64,000 bases of DNA from Sinorhizobium meliloti 4H41 (GTDB taxonomy: Bacteria > Pseudomonadota > Alphaproteobacteria > Rhizobiales > Rhizobiaceae): assembly GCF_000375585.1 (NCBI RefSeq), contig NZ_AQWP01000010.1, positions 1 to 64,000 on the forward strand, in the 5' to 3' direction. Every line of letters starts with the position of its first letter. The first letter of the stretch is position 1. The translations under genes and the position numbers were made by a program. Below are positions 25,131 to 33,881 of this stretch, piece after piece. The notes beneath the pieces are model-generated. The model did no database searches, was not told the origin of the DNA, and worked only from the letters and a program-made list of their open reading frames with translations.

Positions 25131-25579
25131 GATATCCCCGATATTCACCGGCGATAGCCCTGATGGGTCAGTGGAGCCGAAGCATTATGCGTGCTAGTCC
25201 TTCGTCAGCCGTCTCGGACGGGGGAAGACGGTCAGAGGCCTGGCGCTTCAGCGACTGGCCTCGCCGGGGGCTGGGGCACAGCACGCCGGCAATCCGGATG
25301 GGTTCGAAGCTCGACGTCCTGGCGGAATCAGGGCTTACCCGAGCGAAAGGCCCTGACCGTTATCGGCCAGGGCCCCATTCATTTCCCACCAGCTCAATAA
25401 GACAGCACGGACACGGCAATACGGTCTCCAGCACAGCCCATTACAAGCCATAGCGATGCAAGAAGATGTGTCGGTGCAAGTGGGATATTACACAAACGTA
25501 TTACTATAACCAGTAACAAATTGGGGGTATTCGCATTAAATCGGCTCGTGAATACCATCTGCTCCGAGCCGAACCGGAG
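25131..25579. other. Gene-free stretch after the RIME repeats
   Basis: About 450 bp between the repeats and the end of the LacI-type gene hold no open frame I can support. A 96-codon frame at 25163-25453 has no ribosome site or family similarity. The hairpin at 25349-25374 is the only clear structure. Confidence 0.5.
25349..25374 (-). terminator. Strong hairpin, possible terminator of the lacI-type gene
   Basis: GGCCCTG (25349-25355) pairs with CAGGGCC (25368-25374), with an inner CCG/CGG pair closing a TTAT loop. Read on the minus strand it lies about 205 bases after the regulator stop and is followed by TTTCG rather than a long T-run, so it is only a weak intrinsic terminator candidate. 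Confidence 0.4.
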
Positions 25580-26584
25580 CTACCCTCCCCGGACGGATGA
25601 GCGCCAAATGAGATCAGGCCGGAAGCGAACCGATCGGTCGACCGGCTCCTGCCTCTCGTTGACGAGCCAAGCAACCGCCTCCCGGGCTATCCTGTCCACG
25701 GGTTGCGCGAAAGTGGTCAGGTCATAGGAGGACCAGGCGGCCTGTTCAATGTCGTCGAAACCCGCGACACAGAGCTGATCGGGAATGGAGACACGGAACT
25801 GGTGGCGCGCGGCATCCATGAAGCCGCATGCAAGGAGATCCGTGGCACAGAAGACCGCATCGGGACGCTCGACGAGTGTCAGCAGCCGCTGCGCCAGAAC
25901 GCGGCCGCTTTCGTAATTTGTCGGCCCGTGACGCTCGACCAGAACCGGGAGGCCCGCTGCTTTTGCCGCCGCCACGAAACCGTGTTCGCGCGCCATCAGG
26001 CTCGGGGTGCCGGCTTGCGAATTCGCGAAGGCGAGACGCCGGCAACCCGCGCGCACGAAAGCGGTGACGACCCGCCCCGCCGCCTCCGCGTCATCGAGAT
26101 TGATCCGAAGTGGGCCCTGCTGGTCGTCGTCGCGGTTGATGAGGACGAGGCGCTGGCCGTTCTTGAGGCAGAGCTGGGTAATCGACCGGTCGGGCATTCC
26201 GGACAGGATGATCGATGCATCTGCGCGGTACCGGATTGCCTGTCGCAACGCGAGATCGACGCTGCCGTCCGAGCGGTCCGTGTTGATCAGCATGGCGACC
26301 TTGCCGGCGTTCTGCAATTGCTGCGTCATCCCCCGGATCAAATTGGCGCGGTAGGGCGTGCTCATCTCGGATACGATAAGGCACACAATGCCACTCTCGT
26401 TTCGCATCAGTCCGCGCGCGAGATGGTTGACGTGATAGCCGAGCGCTTCCGCCGCCTCCACCACCCTTCGCCGGGTTTCGGGCGAGACGCTGGCGCCCGG
26501 CGTAAAGGTACGGGAGACGGCTGAGCGTGAGACGCCCGCCCGCTCTGCGACTTCCTGGGCGCTGACAAACGGCTTCTGCGGCAT
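25580..26584 (-). CDS. LacI family transcriptional regulator
   Basis: This 334-residue repressor has a LacI headpiece (SAQEVAERAGVSRSAVSR with the hinge region LGYHVNHLARGL) and a periplasmic-binding-like ligand domain ending WRSSVR. The ligand is unknown. It diverges from an AfuABC/FbpABC-like transporter operon. Two spaced inverted repeats, TTGCA-N6-TGCAA, lie in the intergenic region, one near its own start and one downstream of a TTGACA box, so it probably represses both itself and the transporter. The LacI type supports a sugar or sugar-phosphate ligand rather than iron. Confidence 0.9.
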   Translation of the reverse strand: MPQKPFVSAQEVAERAGVSRSAVSRTFTPGASVSPETRRRVVEAAEALGYHVNHLARGLMRNESGIVCLIVSEMSTPYRANLIRGMTQQLQNAGKVAMLINTDRSDGSVDLALRQAIRYRADASIILSGMPDRSITQLCLKNGQRLVLINRDDDQQGPLRINLDDAEAAGRVVTAFVRAGCRRLAFANSQAGTPSLMAREHGFVAAAKAAGLPVLVERHGPTNYESGRVLAQRLLTLVERPDAVFCATDLLACGFMDAARHQFRVSIPDQLCVAGFDDIEQAAWSSYDLTTFAQPVDRIAREAVAWLVNERQEPVDRSVRFRPDLIWRSSVRGG

Positions 26585-26625
26585 TCACGACCTCTCCTCG
26601 ATCCTGCACGCAGAATTGCACCATT

Positions 26626-26641
26626 TTGCAATTGCGTGCAA
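26626..26641. promoter_or_regulatory. LacI-type operator O1
   Basis: TTGCA-ATTGCG-TGCAA is an inverted repeat with five-base arms and a six-base spacer, 42 bases upstream of the lacI-type start codon. The same arms and spacing recur at 26704-26719, 78 bp away. Confidence 0.7.
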
Positions 26642-26674
26642 CGCCATCATATCACGCCCTATCGAACAAATTTA

Positions 26675-26719
26675 TTGACACTCCCCATATCATCGTGCAG
26701 CATTTGCACGCGCTTGCAA
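26675..26719 (+). promoter_or_regulatory. Transporter promoter -35 box and LacI operator O2
   Basis: TTGACA at 26675-26680 is a perfect -35 box; the matching -10 is not clear (CAGCAT at 26698-26703 has the right 17-bp spacing but is poor). The second LacI-type site TTGCA-CGCGCT-TGCAA occupies 26704-26719, at or just after the expected transcription start, where bound repressor would block the polymerase. Two sites 78 bp apart would also allow looping. Confidence 0.65.
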
Positions 26720-26764
26720 AAAGCGTCCGGCTCGGAGGCGCCGGCACAATCTGGGAGGAAACCG

Positions 26765-27793
26765 ATGGGTTTGGTTAAACTGGCCGCGGCAGCGCTCGCC
26801 GCGGGTGCGACGTTCTTTGCCTTTTCCGCGCAGGCCGACGGAAATCTCAATCTGATCTGCTCGGCCGACGTGGTGATCTGCGAGCAAATGAAGGGCGCCT
26901 TCGAAAAGAAGACCGGCATCTCCGTCAACATGGTTCGCCTGTCTTCCGGCGAAACCTATGCGAAGATCCGGGCCGAGGCGCGCAACCCCAAGACGGACAT
27001 CTGGTGGGCGGGCACCGGCGACCCGCATCTGCAGGCCGCCTCCGAGGGACTGACGCTCGAATACAAGTCGCCGATGCTCGGCGAATTGCATGAATGGGCC
27101 GTCAAGCAGGCCGAGAGTGCCGACTACCGCACGGTCGGCGTCTATGCCGGCGCGCTCGGCTGGGGCTACAACACGGAGATCTTCAAGCAGAAGAACCTGA
27201 AGGAGCCGAAGTGCTGGGCGGACCTGCTCGATCCGTCCTTCAAGGGTGAAGTCCAGATTGCCAATCCCAATTCTTCCGGCACCGCCTATACCGCGCTTGC
27301 AACGCTCGTTCAGATCATGGGCGAGGACGAGGCTTTCGACTATCTGAAGAAGCTGAACGCAAACGTGTCGCAATACACGAAGTCCGGGTCCGCACCGGTG
27401 AAGGCCGCGGCGCGGGGGGAAACGGCAATCGGCATCGTGTTCATGCACGATGCGGTGGCGCAGACGGTGGAAGGCTTCCCGGTGAAGTCCGTGGCGCCCT
27501 GCGAAGGCACCGGCTATGAAATCGGCTCGATGTCGATCATCAAGGGTGCAAAGAACCTCGAGAGCGCCAAAAAGTGGTATGACTGGGCGCTCTCCGCCGA
27601 CGTGCAGTCCAGTATGAAGGAGGCAAAATCGTTCCAACTTCCTTCCAACAAGACGGCCAAGGTGCCGGAAGAGGCGCCGAAGTTCGAGGACATCAAGCTG
27701 ATCGATTACGACTTCAAGACCTACGGCGATCCGGCCAAACGCAAAGAGCTCCTGGAGCGCTGGGACCGGGAGATCGGCGCAGCCGCGAACTGA
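26765..27793 (+). CDS. ABC transporter binding protein (AfuA/FbpA-like)
   Basis: This 342-residue periplasmic protein has a signal peptide (about residues 1-23, ending SAQA) and the class of fold used for ferric iron, sugar phosphates, phosphonates and similar anions. It contains two cysteine pairs (CSADVVIC near the start; PKCW and APCEG later). There is no visible double-tyrosine iron motif, and the LacI regulator and the monophosphatase-like gene in the cluster fit an AfuA-type sugar-phosphate ligand better than iron. GGGAGGAA precedes the ATG at 26765; the longer upstream frame crosses the promoter. A stable hairpin follows the stop codon. Confidence 0.82.
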   Translation: MGLVKLAAAALAAGATFFAFSAQADGNLNLICSADVVICEQMKGAFEKKTGISVNMVRLSSGETYAKIRAEARNPKTDIWWAGTGDPHLQAASEGLTLEYKSPMLGELHEWAVKQAESADYRTVGVYAGALGWGYNTEIFKQKNLKEPKCWADLLDPSFKGEVQIANPNSSGTAYTALATLVQIMGEDEAFDYLKKLNANVSQYTKSGSAPVKAAARGETAIGIVFMHDAVAQTVEGFPVKSVAPCEGTGYEIGSMSIIKGAKNLESAKKWYDWALSADVQSSMKEAKSFQLPSNKTAKVPEEAPKFEDIKLIDYDFKTYGDPAKRKELLERWDREIGAAAN

Positions 27794-27818
27794 TCGCGCA
27801 ACGCGCCTTTCAAACGGG

Positions 27819-27848
27819 TTCGAGCCGCCGGGAAACCGTCGGCTCGAA
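27819..27848 (+). other. Intercistronic stem-loop after the binding-protein gene
   Basis: TTCGAGCCG (27819-27827) is perfectly complementary to CGGCTCGAA (27840-27848), leaving a 12-base loop. It sits in the 171-bp gap between the binding-protein and permease genes. No T-run follows, so mRNA 3'-end protection is more likely than termination. Confidence 0.55.
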
Positions 27849-27964
27849 TCCGACAATCTCGGCCAGATGAGCTGTTCCGCTCGCATCGCGTCCTTTGTAA
27901 CGGCAGCGATCTCGCTTGTATTCGGAAGAACTCATCGTGACACGGCGGCACGGACAGCCCATCC

Positions 27965-30193
27965 ATGAAAACCCACAACCGCAGACTGGATATCGCGCTG
28001 GCTCTCGGGCTTGCTGCCTTCCTCCTCCTTCCCTGGTACAGGATCGACGGCGGTTTCTTCGCCTTCGGCTGGCTTTCCGCTTTTCCGGAAGAACCGGCCG
28101 CAGCGCCGGGTCTGCTTCAGATCGCTTCCTTCGGTAAATGGTGGCTGATACTTCCGGCGCTGGCCATGATGGTCGCCGCCGCTGCTCGCCTCATCGGCGA
28201 TCCCGCGCGGCGAGGAAGCTTCCTTGCCTGGACAGGCGCAGGCGGCATCGCCGTTTTGGCTCTTCAGGGCCTCGCCATCGGCTTTTCCGGCTGGAACTGG
28301 ACGATCAGCGAATCGCTGTTCGGCGCGCTTGCGGACGGCCAGCCCTCGATGGGCGCGGGGGCGGTGTTCGCGGCGCTCGTCTTCGTCCTCCTTTTCGCCT
28401 TCGGGCTGGCCGAACGCGGCGTGATGAAGGGCGACGCCTTCGTCGTCTCGGCCATCTCGATGCTTGTCTTTCTCGTCGCCGTCTTCGTCTTCTATCCTGT
28501 CGGGAGCATGCTGGTCGGCGCCTTCCAGGATTTCGACGGCTCCTTCAATCCGGAAGGCTTCACCCGCAATATCGTGGATCCGTCGATCTGGAGTCTCGAC
28601 TGCGTCGTCGGCGGCGGGCGCTGCGGGATCGCGTGGCGGACTTTCTGGCTGGCGGTGATGACCGCGGGCGGCTCGACCATCCTCGGCCTTGCCTTCGCCC
28701 TGGTCGCGACCCGTACCGGCTTCCGTTACAAACGGAGCCTCCGGCTGTTGACGGTGCTGCCGATCATCACGCCGCCCTTCGTGGTCGGCCTCGCGCTCAC
28801 TCTGCTCTTCGGTCGTTCAGGCGTCATCACCGAAGCCCTGTCCACGCTGATCGGCGTCGAGCCCGGCCGCTGGCTCTATGGCCTCACCGGCATCTGGATT
28901 GCGCAGGTCCTGTCCTTCACGCCCATCTCCTTCCTTGTGCTGATCGGCGTCGTCGAAGGCGTCAGCCCGTCGATGGAGGAGGCCTCGCAGACGCTGAGGG
29001 CGGACCGCTGGCGCACTTTCTGGCGCATCTCGCTGCCGCTGATGAAGCCGGGGCTCGCCAATGCATTCCTCATCGGCTTCATCGAAAGCATGGCCGATTT
29101 CGGAAATCCGCTGGTGCTGGGCGGCAGCCATGGCGTTCTTTCGACGGAAATTTTCTTCGCCGTCGTCGGCTCGCAGAACGACCCCTCCCGCGCCGCCGTG
29201 CTCGCCCTCATTCTCCTTTGTTTCACGCTGACGGCCTTTTTGGCGCAGCGCTTCTGGCTTTCGGGAAAGAGCTTCGCAACGGTTACCGGCAAGGGCGACA
29301 GCGGCAGCCACGCCGCCCTGCCGCGCACGGTTTCAATCGCGGTCCATGCCCTGGTCATCCCCTGGGCGCTCTTCACGCTCGTCGTTTACGGCATGATCCT
29401 CGTCGGCGGCTTCGTGAAGACCTGGGGGCTGGACAACTCGCTGACGCTCACCCACTACATCAAGGCATTCTCCGTCGAGTTCCGCGACGGCGGCATCGCC
29501 TGGACGGGCGTTGCGTGGAGCTCCTTCTGGACGACGATGGAGATTGCCCTGATCTCGGCACCGCTCACGGCAGCCGTCGGGCTCCTGACCGCCTATCTGA
29601 TCGTGCGCCAGAGGTTCGCCGGCCGCGAACTCTTCGAGTTCGCCCTGATGATGAGCTTCGCCATTCCGGGGACGGTCATCGGCATCAGCTACATCATGGC
29701 CTTCAACCTGCCGCCGCTCGAAATGACCGGCAGCGCTCTGATCCTCGTTGCCTGTTTCGTCTTCCGCAACATGCCCGTCGGCGTGCGCGGCGGGGTGGCG
29801 GCGATGAGCCAGCTCGACCGAAGCCTCGACGAAGCATCTCTGACGCTCCGGGCCAATAGCTTCCGCACCATCCGCAAAATCATTCTGCCGCTTTTGCGGC
29901 CGGCGATCACGGCCGCCCTCGTCTATTCCTTCGTGCGCGCGATCACTTCGATCAGCGCCGTCATCTTCCTGGTCAGCGCCGAGTACAACATGGCGACGGC
30001 CTATATCGTCGGGCTGGTCGAAAACGGCGAATACGGCGTGGCGATCGCCTATTCCTCCATGCTGATCGTGGTGATGATATCGGTCATCGCCGGCTTCCAG
30101 CTTGTCGTCGGCGAACGCAGGCTTCGGCGCGAAAACCGCGTCCAGGCCGTTGCCCGCGCGCCCGCTCCCCTTCCTCAGGAGAAAACCGCATGA
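27965..30193 (+). CDS. ABC transporter permease, two fused domains (AfuB/FbpB-like)
   Basis: This 742-residue inner-membrane protein has two binding-protein-dependent permease domains in one chain. Each carries an EAA loop contacting the ATPase: EASQTLRADRWRTFWRISLP in the first half and EASLTLRANSFRTIRKIILP in the second. An N-terminal extension of about 200 residues with several extra helices precedes the first domain. AfuB and FbpB have the same fused plan, so the chain alone can form the membrane pore. The next gene overlaps by four bases. Confidence 0.9.
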   Translation: MKTHNRRLDIALALGLAAFLLLPWYRIDGGFFAFGWLSAFPEEPAAAPGLLQIASFGKWWLILPALAMMVAAAARLIGDPARRGSFLAWTGAGGIAVLALQGLAIGFSGWNWTISESLFGALADGQPSMGAGAVFAALVFVLLFAFGLAERGVMKGDAFVVSAISMLVFLVAVFVFYPVGSMLVGAFQDFDGSFNPEGFTRNIVDPSIWSLDCVVGGGRCGIAWRTFWLAVMTAGGSTILGLAFALVATRTGFRYKRSLRLLTVLPIITPPFVVGLALTLLFGRSGVITEALSTLIGVEPGRWLYGLTGIWIAQVLSFTPISFLVLIGVVEGVSPSMEEASQTLRADRWRTFWRISLPLMKPGLANAFLIGFIESMADFGNPLVLGGSHGVLSTEIFFAVVGSQNDPSRAAVLALILLCFTLTAFLAQRFWLSGKSFATVTGKGDSGSHAALPRTVSIAVHALVIPWALFTLVVYGMILVGGFVKTWGLDNSLTLTHYIKAFSVEFRDGGIAWTGVAWSSFWTTMEIALISAPLTAAVGLLTAYLIVRQRFAGRELFEFALMMSFAIPGTVIGISYIMAFNLPPLEMTGSALILVACFVFRNMPVGVRGGVAAMSQLDRSLDEASLTLRANSFRTIRKIILPLLRPAITAALVYSFVRAITSISAVIFLVSAEYNMATAYIVGLVENGEYGVAIAYSSMLIVVMISVIAGFQLVVGERRLRRENRVQAVARAPAPLPQEKTA

Positions 30194-31251
30194 CCGTCGT
30201 GGCTCCCGGTTCCGTCGTCTTCCGGAACATATGCAAGAAGTTCGGTGCCTTCACCGCCATTCCCGACCTGTCGCTGACCATAGAACCAGGCACGCTCGTC
30301 ACGTTGCTCGGACCCTCCGGCTGCGGCAAGACGACGACGCTTCGGATGCTGGCCGGCCTCGAACATCCGACATCCGGCCGCATCCTGATCGGCGGCAAGG
30401 ACGTGACGATGCTGCCCGCAAACGAGCGCGACGTCTCGATGGTCTTCCAGTCCTATGCTCTCTTCCCACACATGAACGCCCTCGACAACGTGGCCTACGG
30501 CCTGGAGTCGTCAGGCATGAAGCGCAAGGAAGCGCGCGAAAGAGCCGAGGAAGCACTGGCCCTGGTCGGCCTGCCCGGCATGGGCCAGCGCCTGCCGGCC
30601 GAGCTCTCCGGCGGGCAGCAGCAGCGCGTCGCGGTCGCCCGTGCACTGGTGCTGGAGCCCCAGGTTCTTCTCCTCGACGAGCCGCTGTCAAATCTCGATG
30701 CAAGGCTGAGGCGCCGCGTCCGGACCGAAATCCGCGAACTGCAGCAGCGGCTCGGTTTCACGGCGGTCTATGTCACGCACGATCAGGACGAAGCCCTTGC
30801 CGTCTCCGACCGCATCATCGTGATGAAGGACGGGAGCATAGCCCAGGAGGGCGCCCCGCGCGAACTCTACGAAACGCCGGCCTCCGCCTTCATCGCCGAC
30901 TTCATGGGCGAAGCCAATGTCGTTGCCTGCGACGTGATCGACGTCGACGGTCACGAGGCCACGATCCGTGTGGAACGGCTGACGCATCGCGTGAGCGGCC
31001 GCGGAATGCGCCCCGGACCGGCGAAGCTTGCGGTGCGCCCGAACGCGATCACGCTGGAGCCGTCCGCAGCCGGCAGTTTTTCAGGCGAGATCACCCATAC
31101 GGCCTATCTCGGCGATCATGTGGAGTACGAAGTCAAGACGGCAGCCGGGACGCTCTTCGTGGTCGACCCGGCGGTGGAGCGGGCACTTGCGCCCCAAACG
31201 AATGTGGCAATCGCCTTCAAGGAGCGCGGCATTGCCCTCATCAACGGTTAG
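30190..31251 (+). CDS. ABC transporter ATPase (AfuC/FbpC-like)
   Basis: This 353-residue ATPase has Walker A GPSGCGKTT, signature LSGGQQQRVAVARAL, Walker B VLLLDEPLSNLDA and switch VTHDQDEA, followed by a C-terminal TOBE-like regulatory domain (from about residue 240). The start overlaps the permease stop as ATGA. It energises the transporter of this cluster. The large C-terminal domain is typical of the FbpC/PotA/UgpC group, where it can bind regulators or substrate. Confidence 0.92.
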   Translation: MTVVAPGSVVFRNICKKFGAFTAIPDLSLTIEPGTLVTLLGPSGCGKTTTLRMLAGLEHPTSGRILIGGKDVTMLPANERDVSMVFQSYALFPHMNALDNVAYGLESSGMKRKEARERAEEALALVGLPGMGQRLPAELSGGQQQRVAVARALVLEPQVLLLDEPLSNLDARLRRRVRTEIRELQQRLGFTAVYVTHDQDEALAVSDRIIVMKDGSIAQEGAPRELYETPASAFIADFMGEANVVACDVIDVDGHEATIRVERLTHRVSGRGMRPGPAKLAVRPNAITLEPSAAGSFSGEITHTAYLGDHVEYEVKTAAGTLFVVDPAVERALAPQTNVAIAFKERGIALING

Positions 31252-31281
31252 CCCCGGCAATTTGCAACCAAGGATTCCCTC

Positions 31282-32082
31282 ATGACTTCTCACGTCGTCC
31301 CCGGGCTCGAAGCCCGCCTGGCATTGGCCGAAACCATCGGGCGCGAGGCGGGCGCAATGGCGCTCGATTTTTTCGCTCGCCGCGAAACGCTGATCATCGA
31401 AACGAAGCGCGACCCGCAGGACCTGGTTTCGATCGCCGACCGCGAAGTCGAAAATCTCATCCGCGATCGGATCGCCGAGGCGTACCCGGACGATGGCGTG
31501 CTCGGCGAGGAGTATGGTCTCGTTCCCGGCCGCTCAGGCTTCACATGGGCGGTCGATCCGATCGACGGCACGAGCCCTTTCGTCAACGGCATGCCCAACT
31601 GGTGCGTCTCCATCGCCCTCGTTCATGCCGGCATACCGGTGGTGGGGGTCATCGCCGCACCATGCCACGGTGAACTCTACGCGGCAGCACTCGGCCTCGG
31701 CGCGCGTCTCAACGGCAAGGCGCTGACGCTCGATGGTTCGCGCACCATTCGCAACCACGTGACCGGGCTCGGCGCCAACAACTATGTCAAGCCGGCCTTC
31801 GTCGGACAGATGGTCGAAAACCTGCTGGAGGCCGGCGGCACCTTCATGCGCAACGGTTCCGGCGCACTCATGCTTGCCTATGTCGCCGCCGGCCGTCTGG
31901 TGGGCTATTACGAGCCCTATATGCACGCATGGGATTGTCTCGCCGGCTACTGTCTCGTCCAGGAAGCGGGCGGCTGGCACCTGCCCTTCCCCACTGAGGG
32001 AGAAAGTTTGACCCGCGGCTCGATCGTCCTTGCCGCCGCGCCCGGAGCAGTCGACGACCTGAGGAAGCTTGCGGGCGTCTGA
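31282..32082 (+). CDS. Inositol-monophosphatase-family phosphatase
   Basis: This 266-residue enzyme has the complete lithium-sensitive phosphatase motif set: DPQDLVSIADREVE, GEE, WAVDPIDGTSPFVNG and HAWDCLAGYCLVQEAGG. These bind magnesium and the phosphate of small molecules such as inositol phosphate, histidinol phosphate or sugar phosphates. It starts 30 bases after the ATPase gene, so it is probably the last gene of the operon. It would dephosphorylate an imported sugar or polyol phosphate in the cytoplasm. The exact substrate cannot be decided from sequence. Confidence 0.85.
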   Translation: MTSHVVPGLEARLALAETIGREAGAMALDFFARRETLIIETKRDPQDLVSIADREVENLIRDRIAEAYPDDGVLGEEYGLVPGRSGFTWAVDPIDGTSPFVNGMPNWCVSIALVHAGIPVVGVIAAPCHGELYAAALGLGARLNGKALTLDGSRTIRNHVTGLGANNYVKPAFVGQMVENLLEAGGTFMRNGSGALMLAYVAAGRLVGYYEPYMHAWDCLAGYCLVQEAGGWHLPFPTEGESLTRGSIVLAAAPGAVDDLRKLAGV

Positions 32083-32209
32083 CACTCGCGCCCATGCTGA
32101 ATTGGGATTGCTGCCTGAACGGCACGGCTGCAACTTAGAGCTCGCCACGTTCCTGAACAGCCAAGGCATGCTCCTTGACCCGGGATTCGGCGTCCCCTAT
32201 TTCAGCTCC

Positions 32210-33007
32210 ATGGATATGACTGACCAGCTGCGGGCGCATTCGAAGTTAAATTCGACAAGGCTGGCGCTTCAGAGATTGGAACGCGGGCGGGACCCGTGGG
32301 CGTTGCGCTGGCAGGCGCTGCTTGCCATCATCGACCTCAGCATCCTCGCGTTTTTTATCCTCGGCCCCTATCTGAGAGCGGGTCCGTCCTATCTCATCAT
32401 CGACTACATCATCGCCGCATGGATCGGTTGCGAGCTCATCGCGAGAGCGGTGGCCGCGCCTTCGATCGAGCGTTTCCTCCGGCGGCCGATGACCTGGATC
32501 GATGTGATCATTCTCGGCACGCTTCTCTTCCCCGACCTGCTGTTCAACTTCGCCTTCCTCAGGGTGATGCGCATCTGGGCGATCGGCAAGAGTCCGCTCC
32601 TGCTCGAAGGTCTTCGCCGCGCCGGGTGGTCGCATCTGCAGGATGTCTTCCGTGCCTGCCTGAACTTTCTCGTGTTCCTCTTCGTCGTCACCGGCTTCGT
32701 TTACACGACGTTCTTCTATCACCGGGAGGGCGGCGAAGGTTTCGTCGATGCACTCTATTTCACGGTGGCTACGATCACCACGACGGGCTTCGGGGACATC
32801 ACCCTGCCGGGCACGCTCGGCAAGCTCACCTCGGTCATCACGATGATCGTCGGCATATCGCTGTTCGTAAGGCTCGCCCAGGCCGTTGTCAGGCCCTACA
32901 AGGTCAGTTTCCCCTGCCCTCAATGCGGCTTGCAGAGGCACGACACCGACGCCGTCCACTGCAAGGCCTGCGGTCATCTGCTCAACATACCCGATGAGGG
33001 TGACTGA
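32210..33007 (+). CDS. Potassium-channel-type ion transporter with C-terminal zinc ribbon
   Basis: This 265-residue membrane protein has an ion-transport domain of about six helices. The pore helix and selectivity filter read TVATITTTGFGDI (TTGFGD at about residues 191-196), the potassium-channel pattern. There is no regular Arg/Lys ladder, so voltage gating is doubtful. After the last helix a short cytosolic tail carries CPQC (Cys236, Cys239) and CKAC (Cys251, Cys254), a zinc-ribbon-like motif unusual for a bacterial channel. The start may be the ATG at 32210 or the one at 32168, which has a slightly better AAGG site. Confidence 0.82.
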   Translation: MDMTDQLRAHSKLNSTRLALQRLERGRDPWALRWQALLAIIDLSILAFFILGPYLRAGPSYLIIDYIIAAWIGCELIARAVAAPSIERFLRRPMTWIDVIILGTLLFPDLLFNFAFLRVMRIWAIGKSPLLLEGLRRAGWSHLQDVFRACLNFLVFLFVVTGFVYTTFFYHREGGEGFVDALYFTVATITTTGFGDITLPGTLGKLTSVITMIVGISLFVRLAQAVVRPYKVSFPCPQCGLQRHDTDAVHCKACGHLLNIPDEGD

Positions 33008-33095
33008 GATGTACGAGACGTGAGGCTTTCAGTGTTTCAATGAAGAAGTGAAACGCCTTTAAACATTACACATCTCCGCCCGAAAACCGCTGCAC

Positions 33096-33881
33096 CTAAC
33101 CCTTCGTCTTGGCTGTCGCGACCGGCTCCGTGGTCAGATGAAAATCAACCATCTCCCTTTCAGTCAGGTAATAGAGCCGGTCCGGCGGTGTTTCGAGAGC
33201 GTTGATCCAGAGGCCGGGGCCGACTCCCATCGTATCGAGATGGCGGGCGACTCTGGCAGTGGTGGATTGTGCGAAGGACATGGCTTGGGCCGGTGTCGGC
33301 CGTTCATCGCCGCCGCTGAAAACCTGATGCACGCCGATCAGTGCGTCCTTTTCCGCCACACGCGCGACACCCCCTGCAAAAACGATCGGGCAGGAGGACG
33401 CGCAGAGCGCCTTCGATGCCACCTTGGTATCGAGCTTCTTCTCGCGGATCAGTTTCGACATCGCGAGCGCATCGTCCACCGAACCACCCGGTGAGTTGAA
33501 GGAAACGGTCCTTACATATTCGCCGCGCGCTTCGATCTCCTCGGCGAAGCGCGAACCGGCGCCGAGGTCGATCGTGCCCTCGGCGAGCAGGACGCCGCCG
33601 GATCGGAGATCGAACCTCATCGGCTGGCGCAGCACTTCGTCAGAGCTTTCGGGTTGGACTGACGGGCCGTTGGGCGCAGCCTCGGTCACTGCCGGAGGCA
33701 GGACCGGCCGATCCTCGAGCATCGGATCGAAACCGGGCAGTCCGGCATTCATCGCGGAGATCTCGCGCAGGTCGATCAGCAGGAAGACACTCGCGGCCGC
33801 CAGCATCGCGAAGAAGGCGCCGCGCATCAGCACACCGTCGTCGATCCGGACCAGCGCCTTGATCGCTTCATCGATCCTCAT
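33096..33881 (-). CDS. Exported or membrane-anchored ClpP-like protein (COG3904 type)
   Basis: This 261-residue protein has one N-terminal membrane segment (about residues 22-40) and a proline-rich linker, followed by a ClpP/crotonase-like domain. The motifs FNSPGGSVDDAL (oxyanion region), KALCASSCPIVFAGG (candidate nucleophile serine) and GVHQVF (candidate histidine) correspond to the ClpP/SppA active-site layout. Family members are poorly characterised periplasmic proteins; protease activity is not shown. The ATG at 33879-33881 overlaps the end of the upstream gene by 14 bases, so the two are translated together. Confidence 0.72.
   Translation of the reverse strand: MRIDEAIKALVRIDDGVLMRGAFFAMLAAASVFLLIDLREISAMNAGLPGFDPMLEDRPVLPPAVTEAAPNGPSVQPESSDEVLRQPMRFDLRSGGVLLAEGTIDLGAGSRFAEEIEARGEYVRTVSFNSPGGSVDDALAMSKLIREKKLDTKVASKALCASSCPIVFAGGVARVAEKDALIGVHQVFSGGDERPTPAQAMSFAQSTTARVARHLDTMGVGPGLWINALETPPDRLYYLTEREMVDFHLTTEPVATAKTKG

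Noticed and set aside
25163-25453. A 96-codon open frame after the RIME array
   Set aside because: No ribosome site, no family, low-complexity composition and overlap with a hairpin; treated as non-coding.
26765-30193. Ferric iron import as the function of the FbpABC-like genes
   Set aside because: The LacI-type operators and the phosphatase-like gene fit a sugar phosphate better, and no iron-responsive site was seen; kept only as an alternative.
33060-33095. A possible further RIME copy with CCCGAAAACCGCTGCA
   Set aside because: Only the middle part matches; the inverted ends are absent, so it is too short to call.
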